DNA of 64,000 nucleotides, taken from contig NZ_LMID01000014.1 in NCBI RefSeq assembly GCF_001428605.1, positions 186,972 through 250,971 on the forward strand. The letters are read 5' to 3'. Positions 52,590 to 61,970 of the stretch are shown piece by piece. This stretch comes from Sphingomonas sp. Root720. GTDB lineage: Bacteria; Pseudomonadota; Alphaproteobacteria; Sphingomonadales; Sphingomonadaceae. The first letter of the stretch is position 1. Every line of letters starts with the position of its first letter. The position numbers and the translations under genes were made by a program. A model generated the notes under the pieces. That model saw only the letters and a list, made by a program, of their open reading frames with translations, had not been told where the DNA came from and searched no databases.

Positions 52590-54161
52590 TCACCCAAACC
52601 CAAGCATCTCGCGCTGCTGCTGCCATTCGATCGGCAGGCTCGTCATCCGCGCAAGCCGCTGCCGATTAAGCTGCGCCGGCTGTCGCCCCTCAAGGATCGC
52701 TGTGACGATGTCGGGCGCGAGGTAGGAGATGCGGAGCAGCACGCCGAAATAGTTCCTGCTCAGCCCTTGCTCGGCGGCGAGGTCGGCGATGCTCTTGTTG
52801 TCCGCGGCGGCGACCGCCTCACGGGCGATATGCGCCTTGGCGACCAGCTTGATCAGCGCCGGGTCCTTCGCTCCGACGGCGCGCTGCTCTGGCGGTAAAG
52901 CCAGTCGACTCTCATTGCCACGCCGGATGAGCGAGGCCGGCACCGACACCTGCATCGGCTGGCCCGCCGCCTCAATGAAGGCGATATCGATCCGGTCCGG
53001 ATGAACCTCGATCCGCTCGATGGTCTCCGCAACCAGTTGGCGTTGCTCGGCGTGCGAAGCGAATGATGTCGAACCACCGCCCGCATCGAGCCGCTTGCGA
53101 AGCTGTGCGATGATGATCGCCTCCAGTTCGGCGGCTGGCACTCGGTGGCGACGCTCCTTCAATCGAGCATCGCGGTTGTCGCTGGCATAATAGCGATAGC
53201 GCTTGCCGGGCTTGGTGCTGTGAGAGGGCGGCATCCGTCGCCCGAAGCTGTCCCAGACCTTGCCTACCAGCAGGCTCGGTTCGCTGGCATGGACGCCATC
53301 GACATGGTTGTTCCGGTTCTGTGCGATCATAGCGCCGACCTGCGCGAACAGGTCGGCGTCGATGATCGCGTCATGCTCACCGGGATAGGCCTTGCCCTTG
53401 TGGACCATATCTCCGCGGTAGAGGCGGTTCTGCAGCATCAGGTGGAGGGCGCCGCGGCTGAAGGCGGCGTTGCCCCGCTCGACACCACTACGATCGATCC
53501 GTGGCCTGCTGCGGATTCCGCGCTCTTCGAGATCGATCGCCAGCGCCAGCACCGAACTCAGTTCCAGATAGCGCTCGAAGATCATGCGGACCGTGGCGGC
53601 ATCTTCGGGGACGACCACCAGCTTGCGGTTCTCGACGGCATAGCCGAGTGGCGGAACGCCACCCATCCACATGCCGCGGGCCTTGGACGCCGCGATCTTG
53701 TCGCGGATGCGTTCGCTGGTGACCTCGCGTTCGAACTGGGCGAAGGAGAGCAGGACGTTGAGGGTAAGGCGCCCCATGCTGCTGGTGGTGTTGAAGGCCT
53801 GGGTGACGCTGACGAAAGAGGCTTGGCTCTGGTCGAGCACCTCGACGATCCGGGCGAAGTCGGCGAGGCTGCGGGTCAGCCGGTCGATCTTGTATACGAC
53901 GATGCAGTCGACCTTGCCCGCCTTGATATCGGCGAGGAGCTGTTTGAGGGCAGGGCGGTCCATAGTGCCGCCCGACAGGCCGCCATCATCATAGGCGGTG
54001 GGCACGAGCTTCCAGCCCTCATGGCGCTGGCTGGCGATATAGGCCTCGCAGGCCTCGCGCTGAGCGTCGAGGCTGTTGAACTCCTGCTCCAAGCCCTTCT
54101 CGTCGGACTTGCGGGTGTAGACCGCGCAGCGGATCAGCTTGCCGTCACTGGGCCGCGGCAT
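52590..54161 (-). CDS. serine recombinase (resolvase/invertase family)
   Basis: A 523-residue large serine recombinase. The catalytic domain holds Ser19 (VYTRKSDEKG), the helix LDAQREACEAYIASQ and RLTRSLADFARIVEVLD; FSVT-like SVTQAFNTTSSMGR and AQFEREVTSERIRDKI follow. A recombinase (PF07508-like) domain is next (GGVPPLGYAVENRKLVV). It overlaps the DUF2924 gene by 17 bases. In sphingomonads this enzyme recurs with DUF2924 and DUF3489, a probable mobile unit. Confidence 0.92.
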   Translation of the reverse strand: MPRPSDGKLIRCAVYTRKSDEKGLEQEFNSLDAQREACEAYIASQRHEGWKLVPTAYDDGGLSGGTMDRPALKQLLADIKAGKVDCIVVYKIDRLTRSLADFARIVEVLDQSQASFVSVTQAFNTTSSMGRLTLNVLLSFAQFEREVTSERIRDKIAASKARGMWMGGVPPLGYAVENRKLVVVPEDAATVRMIFERYLELSSVLALAIDLEERGIRSRPRIDRSGVERGNAAFSRGALHLMLQNRLYRGDMVHKGKAYPGEHDAIIDADLFAQVGAMIAQNRNNHVDGVHASEPSLLVGKVWDSFGRRMPPSHSTKPGKRYRYYASDNRDARLKERRHRVPAAELEAIIIAQLRKRLDAGGGSTSFASHAEQRQLVAETIERIEVHPDRIDIAFIEAAGQPMQVSVPASLIRRGNESRLALPPEQRAVGAKDPALIKLVAKAHIAREAVAAADNKSIADLAAEQGLSRNYFGVLLRISYLAPDIVTAILEGRQPAQLNRQRLARMTSLPIEWQQQREMLGFG

Positions 54162-54594
54162 CAGGCTTCTCCTTCAGACCGAAGAAGCGCGGGCCTGACC
54201 AAGCTGCCCCGGTGATTTCACGGGCTATGGGGGTGAGCGAGCGATACTGGCGATCCTGGAACTGGAAGCCGTCCTCCAGCACCAGCACATGGTAGATGAT
54301 GCCATGCCATTGCCGGACCAACTTCGTCCCCGGTTTCATCGAGCGATCCTTGCCCAGATCGATATCGCCGGTCTCGACGAGTTGCTTCGTCAGGCGCTTT
54401 AGCTCGCGGCGGGTGCCAGTGGTGAGGCCGCCGCGGACGCGCTCCTGCATCTGCCAGGCGATGGCCCGGCTGGCGAGATCGCGGCCGAGGCCGAGCGGCA
54501 TGAGCTGGCCCTTATGATATTTGCGCCATTCGGTGCGGAGCTGGGCCTGCGACAACGTCGCAAGCCCGGCCAGTTGGTCGTCGATGCCGGCCAT
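54145..54594 (-). CDS. DUF2924 family protein (recombinase partner)
   Basis: A 149-residue basic protein with LRTEWRKYHKGQLMPLGLGR near the start, KRLTKQLVETGDI and PGTKLVRQWHGIIYHVLVLE, the DUF2924 pattern. It is often found with large serine recombinases and may help DNA binding or direction control. Its start shares a base with the DUF3489 stop (TGATG). Confidence 0.85.
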   Translation of the reverse strand: MAGIDDQLAGLATLSQAQLRTEWRKYHKGQLMPLGLGRDLASRAIAWQMQERVRGGLTTGTRRELKRLTKQLVETGDIDLGKDRSMKPGTKLVRQWHGIIYHVLVLEDGFQFQDRQYRSLTPIAREITGAAWSGPRFFGLKEKPDAAAQ

Positions 54595-54839
54595 CAGCTG
54601 GCCAGCCGATAGCTGGTCTCGCCGGTGCGGCGGGTTTCCTTGAGAAGCTCCTGCTTCTTGCGAATCCCCGAGAGGAAGGAGCGGGTGCTATGCGGCTGCC
54701 AGTGGGTTGCCTCCATGATCTCCGTCAGCGTGGCGCCGCGGTTGCGCGAGAGCAGCTTGGTGACGGTCGCGGCTTTGGACGGTCGGGCAGGGATGGGGGC
54801 AGCGGGCGCGACTTCGGTGGGCTGCTGGGTATCGTCCAT
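54594..54839 (-). CDS. DUF3489 family protein (recombinase partner)
   Basis: An 81-residue protein starting at ATG 54839 with a GAGGAG site. SKAATVTKLLSRNRGATLTE then ATHWQPHSTRSFLSGIRKK is the winged-helix-like DUF3489 pattern, which suggests DNA binding. It leads the operon DUF3489-DUF2924-recombinase. Confidence 0.85.
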   Translation of the reverse strand: MDDTQQPTEVAPAAPIPARPSKAATVTKLLSRNRGATLTEIMEATHWQPHSTRSFLSGIRKKQELLKETRRTGETSYRLAS

Positions 54840-55072
54840 GGTGGTTCTCCTCGGGATCGCGTGATTGCGTCCCACCACCAAGAGCCCCGTCGGTCGGACC
54901 GATCAGGGCAGCGACCTTCATCAGGACCGCGATTCAGCAGCACTACCCATGCTCAGCTTTTGCTAGATGTCGAGTGCTTTCCCGACGACAAGCGAAACTA
55001 CCTCTGAAATGGCGTGAGCATTCGCTAAGACCGCTTGTTGGATGCTCTCAGAATGCAAGTGCAATGGGCATC

Positions 55073-55098
55073 TGAACCGCGCCGGGTCTGCCGGAGGC
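55073..55098 (+). repeat. left terminal inverted repeat of the IS3 element
   Basis: Matches the reverse complement of 56367-56392 with one C/T change inside. Confidence 0.88.
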
Positions 55099-55111
55099 GT
55101 TGGGTTGTGAG

Positions 55112-56017
55112 TCACGCTGCCATATCGAGATTGCTTGCGGCCGCATAATATAGATCTTCGGCTTCAGCAGGCGGGATGTTGCCAATGGGCTCCAGCAGCC
55201 GGCGATGGTTGAACCAGTCGACCCACTCGAGCGTGGCATACTCGACCGCTTCAAAGCTGCGCCACGGCCCGCGCCTGTGGATCACCTCGGCCTTGTAGAG
55301 ACCGTTGATGGTCTCGGCCAAAGCGTTGTCGTAGCTATTGCCGACACTGCCGACCGATGGCTCGATACCGGCTTCGGCGAGGCGCTCGGTGTACTTGATG
55401 GACACGTACTGCGACCCGCGGTCGCTATGATGGATGAAGCCGTCCCGATGGGCCGGCCGGCGATCATGAAGCGCCTGTTCCAGGGCATCGAGGACGAAGC
55501 TGGCATGCGCCGTCCTGCTGGTCCGCCAGCCGACGATCCGCCTGGCGTAGGTGTCGATGATGAAGGCGACATAGACGAACCCGGGCCAGGTCGCGACGTA
55601 GGTGAAGTCCGACATCCACAGCATGTTCGGCGCTGGCGCGTAGAACCTGCTATTGACGTGATCGAGCGGGCACGGCGCGGCCTTGTCGCTGATGGTCGTG
55701 CGCACCGGCTTGCCTCGGATCACGCCTGCCAGGCCCATCTCACGCATCAGACGCGCGACTGTACAGCGAGCGACGGACACGCCCTCCCGCATCATCTGCC
55801 GCCACACCTTGCGCACGCCGTAGACCGCGAAGTTCTCGGCAAACACGCGCGCGACCTCGGGCTTCAGGGCGACATCCCGCTGCGCCCGCGCCGACAGGCG
55901 TGTCGGATCTTGTCGCTGCGCGACGCGCTCGTGATAGGTAGATGGGGCGATCGGCAGAACGCGGCAGATCGGCTCGACCCGATAGGCATCACGGTGATCG
56001 TCAATGAAGGCGATCAT
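55112..56017 (-). CDS. IS3-family transposase OrfB (DDE integrase)
   Basis: A 301-residue DDE transposase. The HTH_21-like region [20 protein letters not shown] precedes the integrase core, with Asp in [13 protein letters not shown], Asp in [13 protein letters not shown] and Glu in [15 protein letters not shown]. It starts at ATG 56017, overlapping the orfA stop (ATGA). In IS3 elements OrfA and OrfB fuse by -1 frameshifting, but the frameshift seen in orfA is far upstream of that point. Confidence 0.92.
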   Translation of the reverse strand: MIAFIDDHRDAYRVEPICRVLPIAPSTYHERVAQRQDPTRLSARAQRDVALKPEVARVFAENFAVYGVRKVWRQMMREGVSVARCTVARLMREMGLAGVIRGKPVRTTISDKAAPCPLDHVNSRFYAPAPNMLWMSDFTYVATWPGFVYVAFIIDTYARRIVGWRTSRTAHASFVLDALEQALHDRRPAHRDGFIHHSDRGSQYVSIKYTERLAEAGIEPSVGSVGNSYDNALAETINGLYKAEVIHRRGPWRSFEAVEYATLEWVDWFNHRRLLEPIGNIPPAEAEDLYYAAASNLDMAA

Positions 56018-56339
56018 CGCCGGAACGGGCGGTCGAGCTCCGCCTGCGCAAAATATGCCGACGCCTTGCGCAGAATCTCGTTGGCCTGCCGCAACTCGCG
56101 GACTTCGCGCTCCAGCGCCTTCACCTTGTCAGCAACTTCGGTCGGGACACCAGCACGCTTGCCGCTATCCACCTCGGCCTTCTTCACCCACTCATGCAGC
56201 GTCTGCGGAACGCAGCCGACCTTCTCTGAGATCGAAACGATAGCAGCCCACGTGACGGATGATCCGCTTCGTGGTCCAGCGCCATCCGTACCGCGCGCCC
56301 GCGGACCTCAGGCGCAAATTTGTTCGTCGTCTTGCTCAT
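56014..56339 (-). pseudogene. IS3-family transposase OrfA, frameshifted
   Basis: From ATG 56339 the frame reads [20 protein letters not shown] and then breaks near codon 31 and stops soon after. Restoring one base near 56250 gives [20 protein letters not shown], then [20 protein letters not shown] (leucine zipper) and a stop at 56014 overlapping orfB. The family's HTH is therefore split, so the element is probably inactive unless the base loss is a sequencing error. Confidence 0.8.
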
Positions 56340-56366
56340 ACAGGCTCCACCTTCTCAGGAGTTGGA

Positions 56367-56392
56367 GCCTCCGGCAAACCCGGCGCGGTTCA
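56367..56392 (-). repeat. right terminal inverted repeat of the IS3 element
   Basis: Partner of 55073-55098; 25 of 26 bases pair. Confidence 0.88.
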
Positions 56393-56427
56393 ATTGACGT
56401 AGAGGCGATCGGGTGCCTCCTTTTTGG

Positions 56428-57309
56428 TCAAAGTGCATCAGCCTTGCCCCCGATCGTTCGCTGACGACGCGCCGCAACCAGCGTATTCCGTAACAGGCAG
56501 GCGACCGTCATCGGCCCGACGCCGCCCGGCACCGGCGTAATCGCCGCCGCATGGCCGAGCTCTTCGAAGGCGGTGTCGCCGACCAGTCGGCTCTCCCTGC
56601 CCGGTTCGCCGACCCGGTTGATCCCGACGTCGATCACGACCGCCCCGGCCTTCACCCAGTGGCCGCGCACCAGACCGGGGCTGCCCGCCGCCACCACGAC
56701 GATGTCGGCCGTGCGGACGATGTCGGGCAGGTTGCGGGTCAGGATATGCGTCACCGTGACCGTGCATTCGCGTTCGAGCAGCAGCATCGCCACCGGCTTG
56801 CCGACGATGTTCGACTTGCCGATCACCACCGCCTTCAAACCCCGGAAATCGTCGATCACCGTTCCGAGCAGCAGCATGCAGCCGAGCGGTGTGCAGGGCA
56901 CCAGCCCTTCGGTACCGATCGACAGCCGCCCGACATTGACTGGATGGAAGCCGTCGACATCCTTCAGCGGGTCGATCGCATCGAGCACCAGATCGGCGCG
57001 GATATGTTTCGGGAGGGGCAGCTGTACGAGAATGCCGTGGACCTGCGAATCGCGGTTGAGCCGATCGATCAGCCCCAGCAGTTCATCCTCGCCGGTCTCC
57101 GCCGGAAGGCGGTGCTCGAAGGAGCGGATACCCGCCTTGCGCGTCTGGGCCAGCTTGCGGCCGACATAGACCATGCTGGCGGGATCCTCGCCGACCAGCA
57201 CGACCGCCAGCCCCGGCACGACAGCTTGTGCGGCCAGCGCCTTCACGCCGACCGCGACTTCGGCCTGGATCGCCGCCGCAATGGCCTTTCCGTCGATGAT
57301 GGCAGCCAT
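56428..57309 (-). CDS. folD: bifunctional methylene-THF dehydrogenase / methenyl-THF cyclohydrolase
   Basis: A 293-residue Fol[21 protein letters not shown] has the catalytic Lys/Tyr region, VQLPLPKHI the family motif, and [18 protein letters not shown] the NADP loop; [12 protein letters not shown] is the C-terminal signature. It oxidises 5,10-methylene-THF to 10-formyl-THF. Here it is the last gene of the sarcosine oxidase operon, four bases after purU, where it processes the C1 unit from sarcosine. The IS element lies right behind its stop. Confidence 0.95.
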   Translation of the reverse strand: MAAIIDGKAIAAAIQAEVAVGVKALAAQAVVPGLAVVLVGEDPASMVYVGRKLAQTRKAGIRSFEHRLPAETGEDELLGLIDRLNRDSQVHGILVQLPLPKHIRADLVLDAIDPLKDVDGFHPVNVGRLSIGTEGLVPCTPLGCMLLLGTVIDDFRGLKAVVIGKSNIVGKPVAMLLLERECTVTVTHILTRNLPDIVRTADIVVVAAGSPGLVRGHWVKAGAVVIDVGINRVGEPGRESRLVGDTAFEELGHAAAITPVPGGVGPMTVACLLRNTLVAARRQRTIGGKADAL

Positions 57310-57313
57310 CGGA

Positions 57314-58171
57314 TCAGTCCGTGAAAACTACGGTCTTGGCGCCGTTGAGCAGCACCCGGTCGGCGAGGTGATGGCGCACGGCCCGGGCCAGGACCCGGCT
57401 TTCGATATCGCGGCCTTTGCGCACCAGCGCCTCGGGCGAATCCGCGTGGCTGATCTGCTCGACATCCTGCGCGATGATCGGTCCTTCATCGAGATCGGCG
57501 GTGACATAATGCGCGGTCGCACCGATCATCTTCACGCCCCGGGCATGCGCCTGGTGATAGGGCTTGGCGCCCTTGAAGCCTGGCAGGAAGCTGTGGTGGA
57601 TGTTGATGCACCGTCCGGACAGGAAAGTGGCCAGATCGTCCGACAATATCTGCATGTAGCGGGCGAGGACGATCAGCTCGGCGCCGGTCTCGTCCACCAC
57701 CGCCTTGATGCGGGCCTCCTGCTCGGCCTTGGTGTTGCGGGTAATCGGGAAATGGTGGAAGGGCACCCCGCCGAGATCGAGCCCTTCATAAGTCTCGCGC
57801 GGGTGGTTGGAGACGATGCCGACCACGTCCATCGGCATTTCGCCGATCCGCCAGCGATAGAGAAGATCGGCCAGGCAATGATCGAACTTGGAGACGAGCA
57901 GCAACACCTTGCGCGGCGCATCGGCGGGTCGGATCGACCAGGTCATGTCGTGCGCGTCGGCGAGCGTCCCGAAGCTTTCGATCAGCGCTGCGCCCCGATC
58001 CTCGGTCAGGGTGAACAGCACACGCATGAAGAAATTGCCGGTTTCCCCATCCTCGAACTGGGCGGCTTCGCGGATGTTGCCGCCGGCGTCGAACAGCAGG
58101 CCGGTCACCCGGCTGACAATACCCGGCTGATCGGGGCAGGACAAGGTAAGGACGTGCAGGATGTCGCTCAT
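57314..58171 (-). CDS. purU: formyltetrahydrofolate deformylase
   Basis: A 285-residue protein starting at ATG 58171. An N-terminal ACT domain ([20 protein letters not shown]) and a formyl-transferase-like hydrolase domain with [19 protein letters not shown] and [19 protein letters not shown] (catalytic N, H, D). It hydrolyses 10-formyl-THF to formate and THF. With FolD it clears methylene-THF made by sarcosine oxidation. It follows soxG after 46 bases. Confidence 0.95.
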   Translation of the reverse strand: MSDILHVLTLSCPDQPGIVSRVTGLLFDAGGNIREAAQFEDGETGNFFMRVLFTLTEDRGAALIESFGTLADAHDMTWSIRPADAPRKVLLLVSKFDHCLADLLYRWRIGEMPMDVVGIVSNHPRETYEGLDLGGVPFHHFPITRNTKAEQEARIKAVVDETGAELIVLARYMQILSDDLATFLSGRCINIHHSFLPGFKGAKPYHQAHARGVKMIGATAHYVTADLDEGPIIAQDVEQISHADSPEALVRKGRDIESRVLARAVRHHLADRVLLNGAKTVVFTD

Positions 58172-58217
58172 GGCAATCCCTCGAAGAAAATGACGGTGGG
58201 AACGGGAAAGGGTGCGG

Positions 58218-58748
58218 TCAGCCGAACTCGACGACCGCATCGCGGAACCAGCGATGGAGATAGTCGCGGATGCTGATGTCGAAGATCAGCCGATAGCCAT
58301 CGAGGCCCGGCGGCCGATCGATGACGACGTTGACCTGCGCGAACAGGGTCATCGCCGTCTGTTCGGGGGTAGCCAGCACCCGATTCAGGTCGAGCGAACT
58401 CGCCTTGTTGATCAGGTCGGCGGCCCCAGGTCCGGTCACCTCGAAGACGCAGCGGCCGTCGCCCACCCCGACCGACAAGGCCGCCGCGGCATCGCGGGCC
58501 GCGGCTTCCAGGGCGGCATGGGGAGCGGTGTCGCCAAGGATCAGCCATTCGTCGAGGCCGATCCAGATCACCCGCACTGCGCCGTCGCTCGCACGATTGG
58601 GAACGGTCGTCAGCGGCGTTCCGATCAGCGTTCCGATCCGGGCGAGATCGTCTGCCGTGGGAAGCCGCAGCCGCAGGGTTGTGATCGGCCCGGGCGCGAT
58701 TTCGCGAACCGTGACGGTTGATGCCGTCGCTTGAAAACCGTCAGCCAT
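58218..58748 (-). CDS. soxG: sarcosine oxidase gamma subunit
   Basis: A 176-residue subunit started at ATG 58748, overlapping the soxA stop by 8 bases. [32 protein letters not shown] and the late [21 protein letters not shown] match SoxG, a GcvT-like subunit of the heterotetramer. It helps to hold the alpha chain. Confidence 0.9.
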   Translation of the reverse strand: MADGFQATASTVTVREIAPGPITTLRLRLPTADDLARIGTLIGTPLTTVPNRASDGAVRVIWIGLDEWLILGDTAPHAALEAAARDAAAALSVGVGDGRCVFEVTGPGAADLINKASSLDLNRVLATPEQTAMTLFAQVNVVIDRPPGLDGYRLIFDISIRDYLHRWFRDAVVEFG

Positions 58749-61668
58749 TGAGCCGCGCTCCTTCGGGATCATAGAGAGTCGGCTGGACGATGGTTGCGGA
58801 CAGGCGCCGCCCCTGATGCTCCAAGGTCACGCTTTGGCCGATCCGGCCGGTGCCGCCATGAACCAGCGCCATGGCGACGCCCTTTCCGAAGGTCGGACTG
58901 AACACGCTGGAGGTGACGAAGCCGTCACTCTCCCGCTCCGCGCCGACGCCCTTCACGATATGGGCGCCGATCGGCAGCATGTCGCCGGCTTCGGTCCGCA
59001 GCCCCACCAGTTGCAGCCGTTTCGAATCCTTGTGGATATCGAGCATCAGTGATCGCTTGCCGGCGAAATCGCCCTTGCGTCGCAAGACATGGTCCCAGCC
59101 GATGTTGAGCGGCGTGGTGGTCCCGTCGGTGTCGGCACCGATGTGCAGATAGCCCTTTTCGAGGCGCAGCAGGTTCCAGGCATCGATGCCGATCGGGGCC
59201 ACGCCATGGCGCTGACCGAGCCGCATCAGCATATCCCACAGCTCGATAGTACGCCCGGTGGGAACGTTAACCTCGTAGGAGGTCTCGCCGGTATAGCTGA
59301 CCCGCATGACCCGCGCCTCAATGCCGCCGACCGTGCCGGTCTGGAAGCTCATATGCGGGAAGGCGTCGCCTGCCAGCGGGAAGCTCGTCCCTGCATCGGT
59401 CAGCAGGTCGCGGGCATTGGGGCCGGTCAGGGTGATCACCGACCAGCTCGTCGTCACCGGCGCGACGAGGACGTCATAGTCGACGAATTCGCACTGCAGC
59501 CATTCCTCCAGCCAGGCCGCGATACGATCGGCCCCCGCGCTCGATGCGCCGACCAGGAAATGATCTTCGCCCAGCCGCGCGCAGACGCCGTCGTCGATGA
59601 CCACGCCAAGTTCGTTGAGCATCAGGCCGTAGCGAACCTTTCCGACCTTCAGGGTCGACATCGCGCTGGCATAGACAAAGTCGAGCAGCTTGCCGGCGTC
59701 GGGGCCGCGCACTTCGATCTTGCCGAGCGGCGACCCATCGAAGATGCCGACGCCGTCACGCACCCTCTTAGCCTCGCGCTGTTCCGCCTCGGAGCGGCTC
59801 TCGCCGGGTTGCGGATAGGCCGAAGGCCGGACCCAGCCATAATCCTCCATGATCGCGCCCAGCGCGACATGGCGATCGTGCAGCGCCAGGCGGCGCAGCG
59901 GCCGCAGCAGTTCGCCATGCGCGCGACCGGCGAAGGCGCCGAGCGCCATCGGCACGAAGGGGAAGCGGAAACGGGTCGTGCCGGTCTCGCCGATCCCTTG
60001 CCCGGTCAGCCCGGCCATGATCGCCAGCGCATTGACGTTCGATGTCTTGCCCTGGTCGGATGCCATGCCGAGCGTCGTGTAGCGCTTGAGATGCTCGACC
60101 GAGCGGAAGCTTTCCCGCGCGGCCAGCCCGATATCGTCGGCGCTGACGTCGTTCTGCATATCGACGAAAGCCTTGCCCGGCGCATCGACCTGCCAGCAGG
60201 CGGTGATGGCCGATGGCGCGTGGGCCTGGGTCGCTCTCGGCGCATTGCCGCCCTCCTGGCCCGCGGCATGTCCACTGATGAGGGCTTCCTGCAAAGTGCG
60301 CAGGCCGGCCGCCGCACCGACCGAACGCTCGTTCTGAACCGAGACATCGGGACGAAAGGCGGTCAGTTCCTCGTCGTAGGCGAGCCGGCCGCCCGATTGG
60401 GAGAAGAGATTCACATTCGGATTGCTCCCCCCGGACATCGCCAGCAGATCGCAGGCAAAGTGGACATGGCCGCCCTCCGCCGTGCGGATCGTCGCCCCCC
60501 GCAACGCCTTTGCCCCCTTAGTCGCCACGACCGCCGCCCCGCGCAAGAGGCATATGCCCAGAGTTTCGACCGACGCGGCAACCGTCGCGTCGACGGCGGC
60601 GCGGCTGTCGACGACCGCCGCGACCACGCCCCCCGCCTCATGGAAGGCGACAGCAGTGCGATAGGCTTCGTCATTGTTGGTGAAGATCAACGCACGGTCG
60701 CCGGCCCGCACGCCGTAGCGCGCGAGATAATGGCGGACCGAACCCGCCAGCATGACGCCCGGCCGGTCATTGCCGGGGAAGACCAGCGGCCGTTCGATCG
60801 CCCCAGTGGCGAGCACGACCCGGCCCGCGCGCACTTGCCACTGGCGATAGCGCGGCAAATGCGCGGGCGCCGCGGGATCGTCGCCCGACACCGTTTCCAC
60901 CATCGTCAGCGCGTCATGATCGAAATAGCCGGTGACGGTGGTGTTGGGAAGGATGCGGACATGCGGCATCGCGCCGAGCGCCGCGGCCGTTTCCTCTGCC
61001 CAACGGTCGCCCGCCATGCCGTCGACTTCGCCGCCATCCCAGCGCAGACGGCCACCGAGCATATGATCCTGCTCGACAAGGATCACCCGTGCGCCACCGG
61101 CCGCCGCCGAACGCGCCGCGGCAAGCCCGGCCGGGCCGGAGCCGACCACCAGCACGTCGCAATGGGCGAAGCGTGTCTCGTACCGGTCGGGATCGGCGCT
61201 CTTCGGGGCCTTGCCCAGTCCTGCAGCCCGCCGGATGAAGCCTTCATAGACATGCCAGTGCGGCCACATGAAGGTCTTGTAGTAGAAGCCCGCCACCAGG
61301 AAGCGCGAGGCGAGATTGTTCACCCCCCCGATATCGAACCGGACACTGGGCCAGCAATTGACAGCCTTCGCTTTCAGCCCGTCGTGCAGCCGGATCTCCG
61401 TCGCGCGCAGATTGGGGGCGGTGCGGGCTCCGGTACCGAGCTGCATCAGCGCGTTGGGCTCCTCAGGCCCGAAACCGATGATCCCGCGCGGGCGGTGATA
61501 TTTGAACGATCGGCCGACCAGTCGCACGCCGTTCGCCAGCAGGGCGGAGGCGAGCGTGTCGCCCGCATAACCGGCATAGTCGCGCCCTTCGAAGCGGAAG
61601 GACAGTGGCCGGCTGCGATCGATCCGTCCGCCGGTGGCGAGACGGAGGCGCTGGGCGCCGCCGCTCAT
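58741..61668 (-). CDS. soxA: sarcosine oxidase alpha subunit
   Basis: A 975-residue chain. An N-terminal 2Fe-2S ferredoxin-fold-like region (residues 15-110) precedes the NAD(FAD)-binding fold VLVVGSGPAGLAAARSAAAG (172-191). The C-terminal 400 residues are GcvT-like (HDRHVALGAIMEDYGWVRP, VRYGLMLNELGVVIDDGV, RLEKGYLHIGADTDGTTTPL), binding THF. The complex oxidises sarcosine to glycine and 5,10-methylene-THF with H2O2. The start overlaps the soxD stop by 3 bases. Confidence 0.95.
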   Translation of the reverse strand: MSGGAQRLRLATGGRIDRSRPLSFRFEGRDYAGYAGDTLASALLANGVRLVGRSFKYHRPRGIIGFGPEEPNALMQLGTGARTAPNLRATEIRLHDGLKAKAVNCWPSVRFDIGGVNNLASRFLVAGFYYKTFMWPHWHVYEGFIRRAAGLGKAPKSADPDRYETRFAHCDVLVVGSGPAGLAAARSAAAGGARVILVEQDHMLGGRLRWDGGEVDGMAGDRWAEETAAALGAMPHVRILPNTTVTGYFDHDALTMVETVSGDDPAAPAHLPRYRQWQVRAGRVVLATGAIERPLVFPGNDRPGVMLAGSVRHYLARYGVRAGDRALIFTNNDEAYRTAVAFHEAGGVVAAVVDSRAAVDATVAASVETLGICLLRGAAVVATKGAKALRGATIRTAEGGHVHFACDLLAMSGGSNPNVNLFSQSGGRLAYDEELTAFRPDVSVQNERSVGAAAGLRTLQEALISGHAAGQEGGNAPRATQAHAPSAITACWQVDAPGKAFVDMQNDVSADDIGLAARESFRSVEHLKRYTTLGMASDQGKTSNVNALAIMAGLTGQGIGETGTTRFRFPFVPMALGAFAGRAHGELLRPLRRLALHDRHVALGAIMEDYGWVRPSAYPQPGESRSEAEQREAKRVRDGVGIFDGSPLGKIEVRGPDAGKLLDFVYASAMSTLKVGKVRYGLMLNELGVVIDDGVCARLGEDHFLVGASSAGADRIAAWLEEWLQCEFVDYDVLVAPVTTSWSVITLTGPNARDLLTDAGTSFPLAGDAFPHMSFQTGTVGGIEARVMRVSYTGETSYEVNVPTGRTIELWDMLMRLGQRHGVAPIGIDAWNLLRLEKGYLHIGADTDGTTTPLNIGWDHVLRRKGDFAGKRSLMLDIHKDSKRLQLVGLRTEAGDMLPIGAHIVKGVGAERESDGFVTSSVFSPTFGKGVAMALVHGGTGRIGQSVTLEHQGRRLSATIVQPTLYDPEGARLNG

Positions 61669-61961
61669 CGTGCGCCTCCCTCGTCGGCGATGGCCGGCGG
61701 CTGTTCGACCATATGATAGACCGCGCGGATGCGGTGGGTCGCGGTATCGCGCGCGACGTTGAACCAGCGGCGACAGCCAGAGGCATGCAGCCAGCGTTCG
61801 AGATGTTCGCCACGCGGATTGATTTTCTCACTCAGATAGCGGCCCCAGGTCAGGTCATCGATCGCCTCGGGCGGTCCGGGGCGGATGACGTGGCTCTGGC
61901 CGCCGCAACGGAACTCGATCTCGTCACGCGGACCGCACCAGGGACAGGATATTTGCAGCAT
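61665..61961 (-). CDS. soxD: sarcosine oxidase delta subunit
   Basis: A 98-residue subunit. The zinc ligands of SoxD are visible as C6 and C9 (SCPWCGPRD), a His near residue 59 and C63 (HASGC). The middle TWGRYLSEKINPRGEHLERW is typical. Its end overlaps soxA (ATGA). Confidence 0.92.
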   Translation of the reverse strand: MLQISCPWCGPRDEIEFRCGGQSHVIRPGPPEAIDDLTWGRYLSEKINPRGEHLERWLHASGCRRWFNVARDTATHRIRAVYHMVEQPPAIADEGGAR

Positions 61962-61970
61962 GATCGATCC

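Larger units (their letters stand above)
55073..56392 (-). mobile_element. IS3-family insertion sequence (IS407/IS51-like ends)
   Basis: A 1320-base element. The 26-base terminal repeats are 55073-55098 and 56367-56392, matching in 25 of 26 bases and starting TGAACCGCGCCGGGT. It carries orfB (55112-56017) and a frameshifted orfA. The bases outside the ends (ATC left, ATT right) do not make a clear 3-base target duplication. The right end lies 36 bases from the folD stop. Confidence 0.9.

Noticed and set aside
53145-54215. 356-codon plus-strand frame opposite the recombinase
   Set aside because: The recombinase has its catalytic Ser and all domain motifs; the antisense frame has none.
59089-61716. 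875-codon plus-strand frame opposite soxA
   Set aside because: SoxA is complete with both domains; the opposite frame has no motif and covers the gene boundary.
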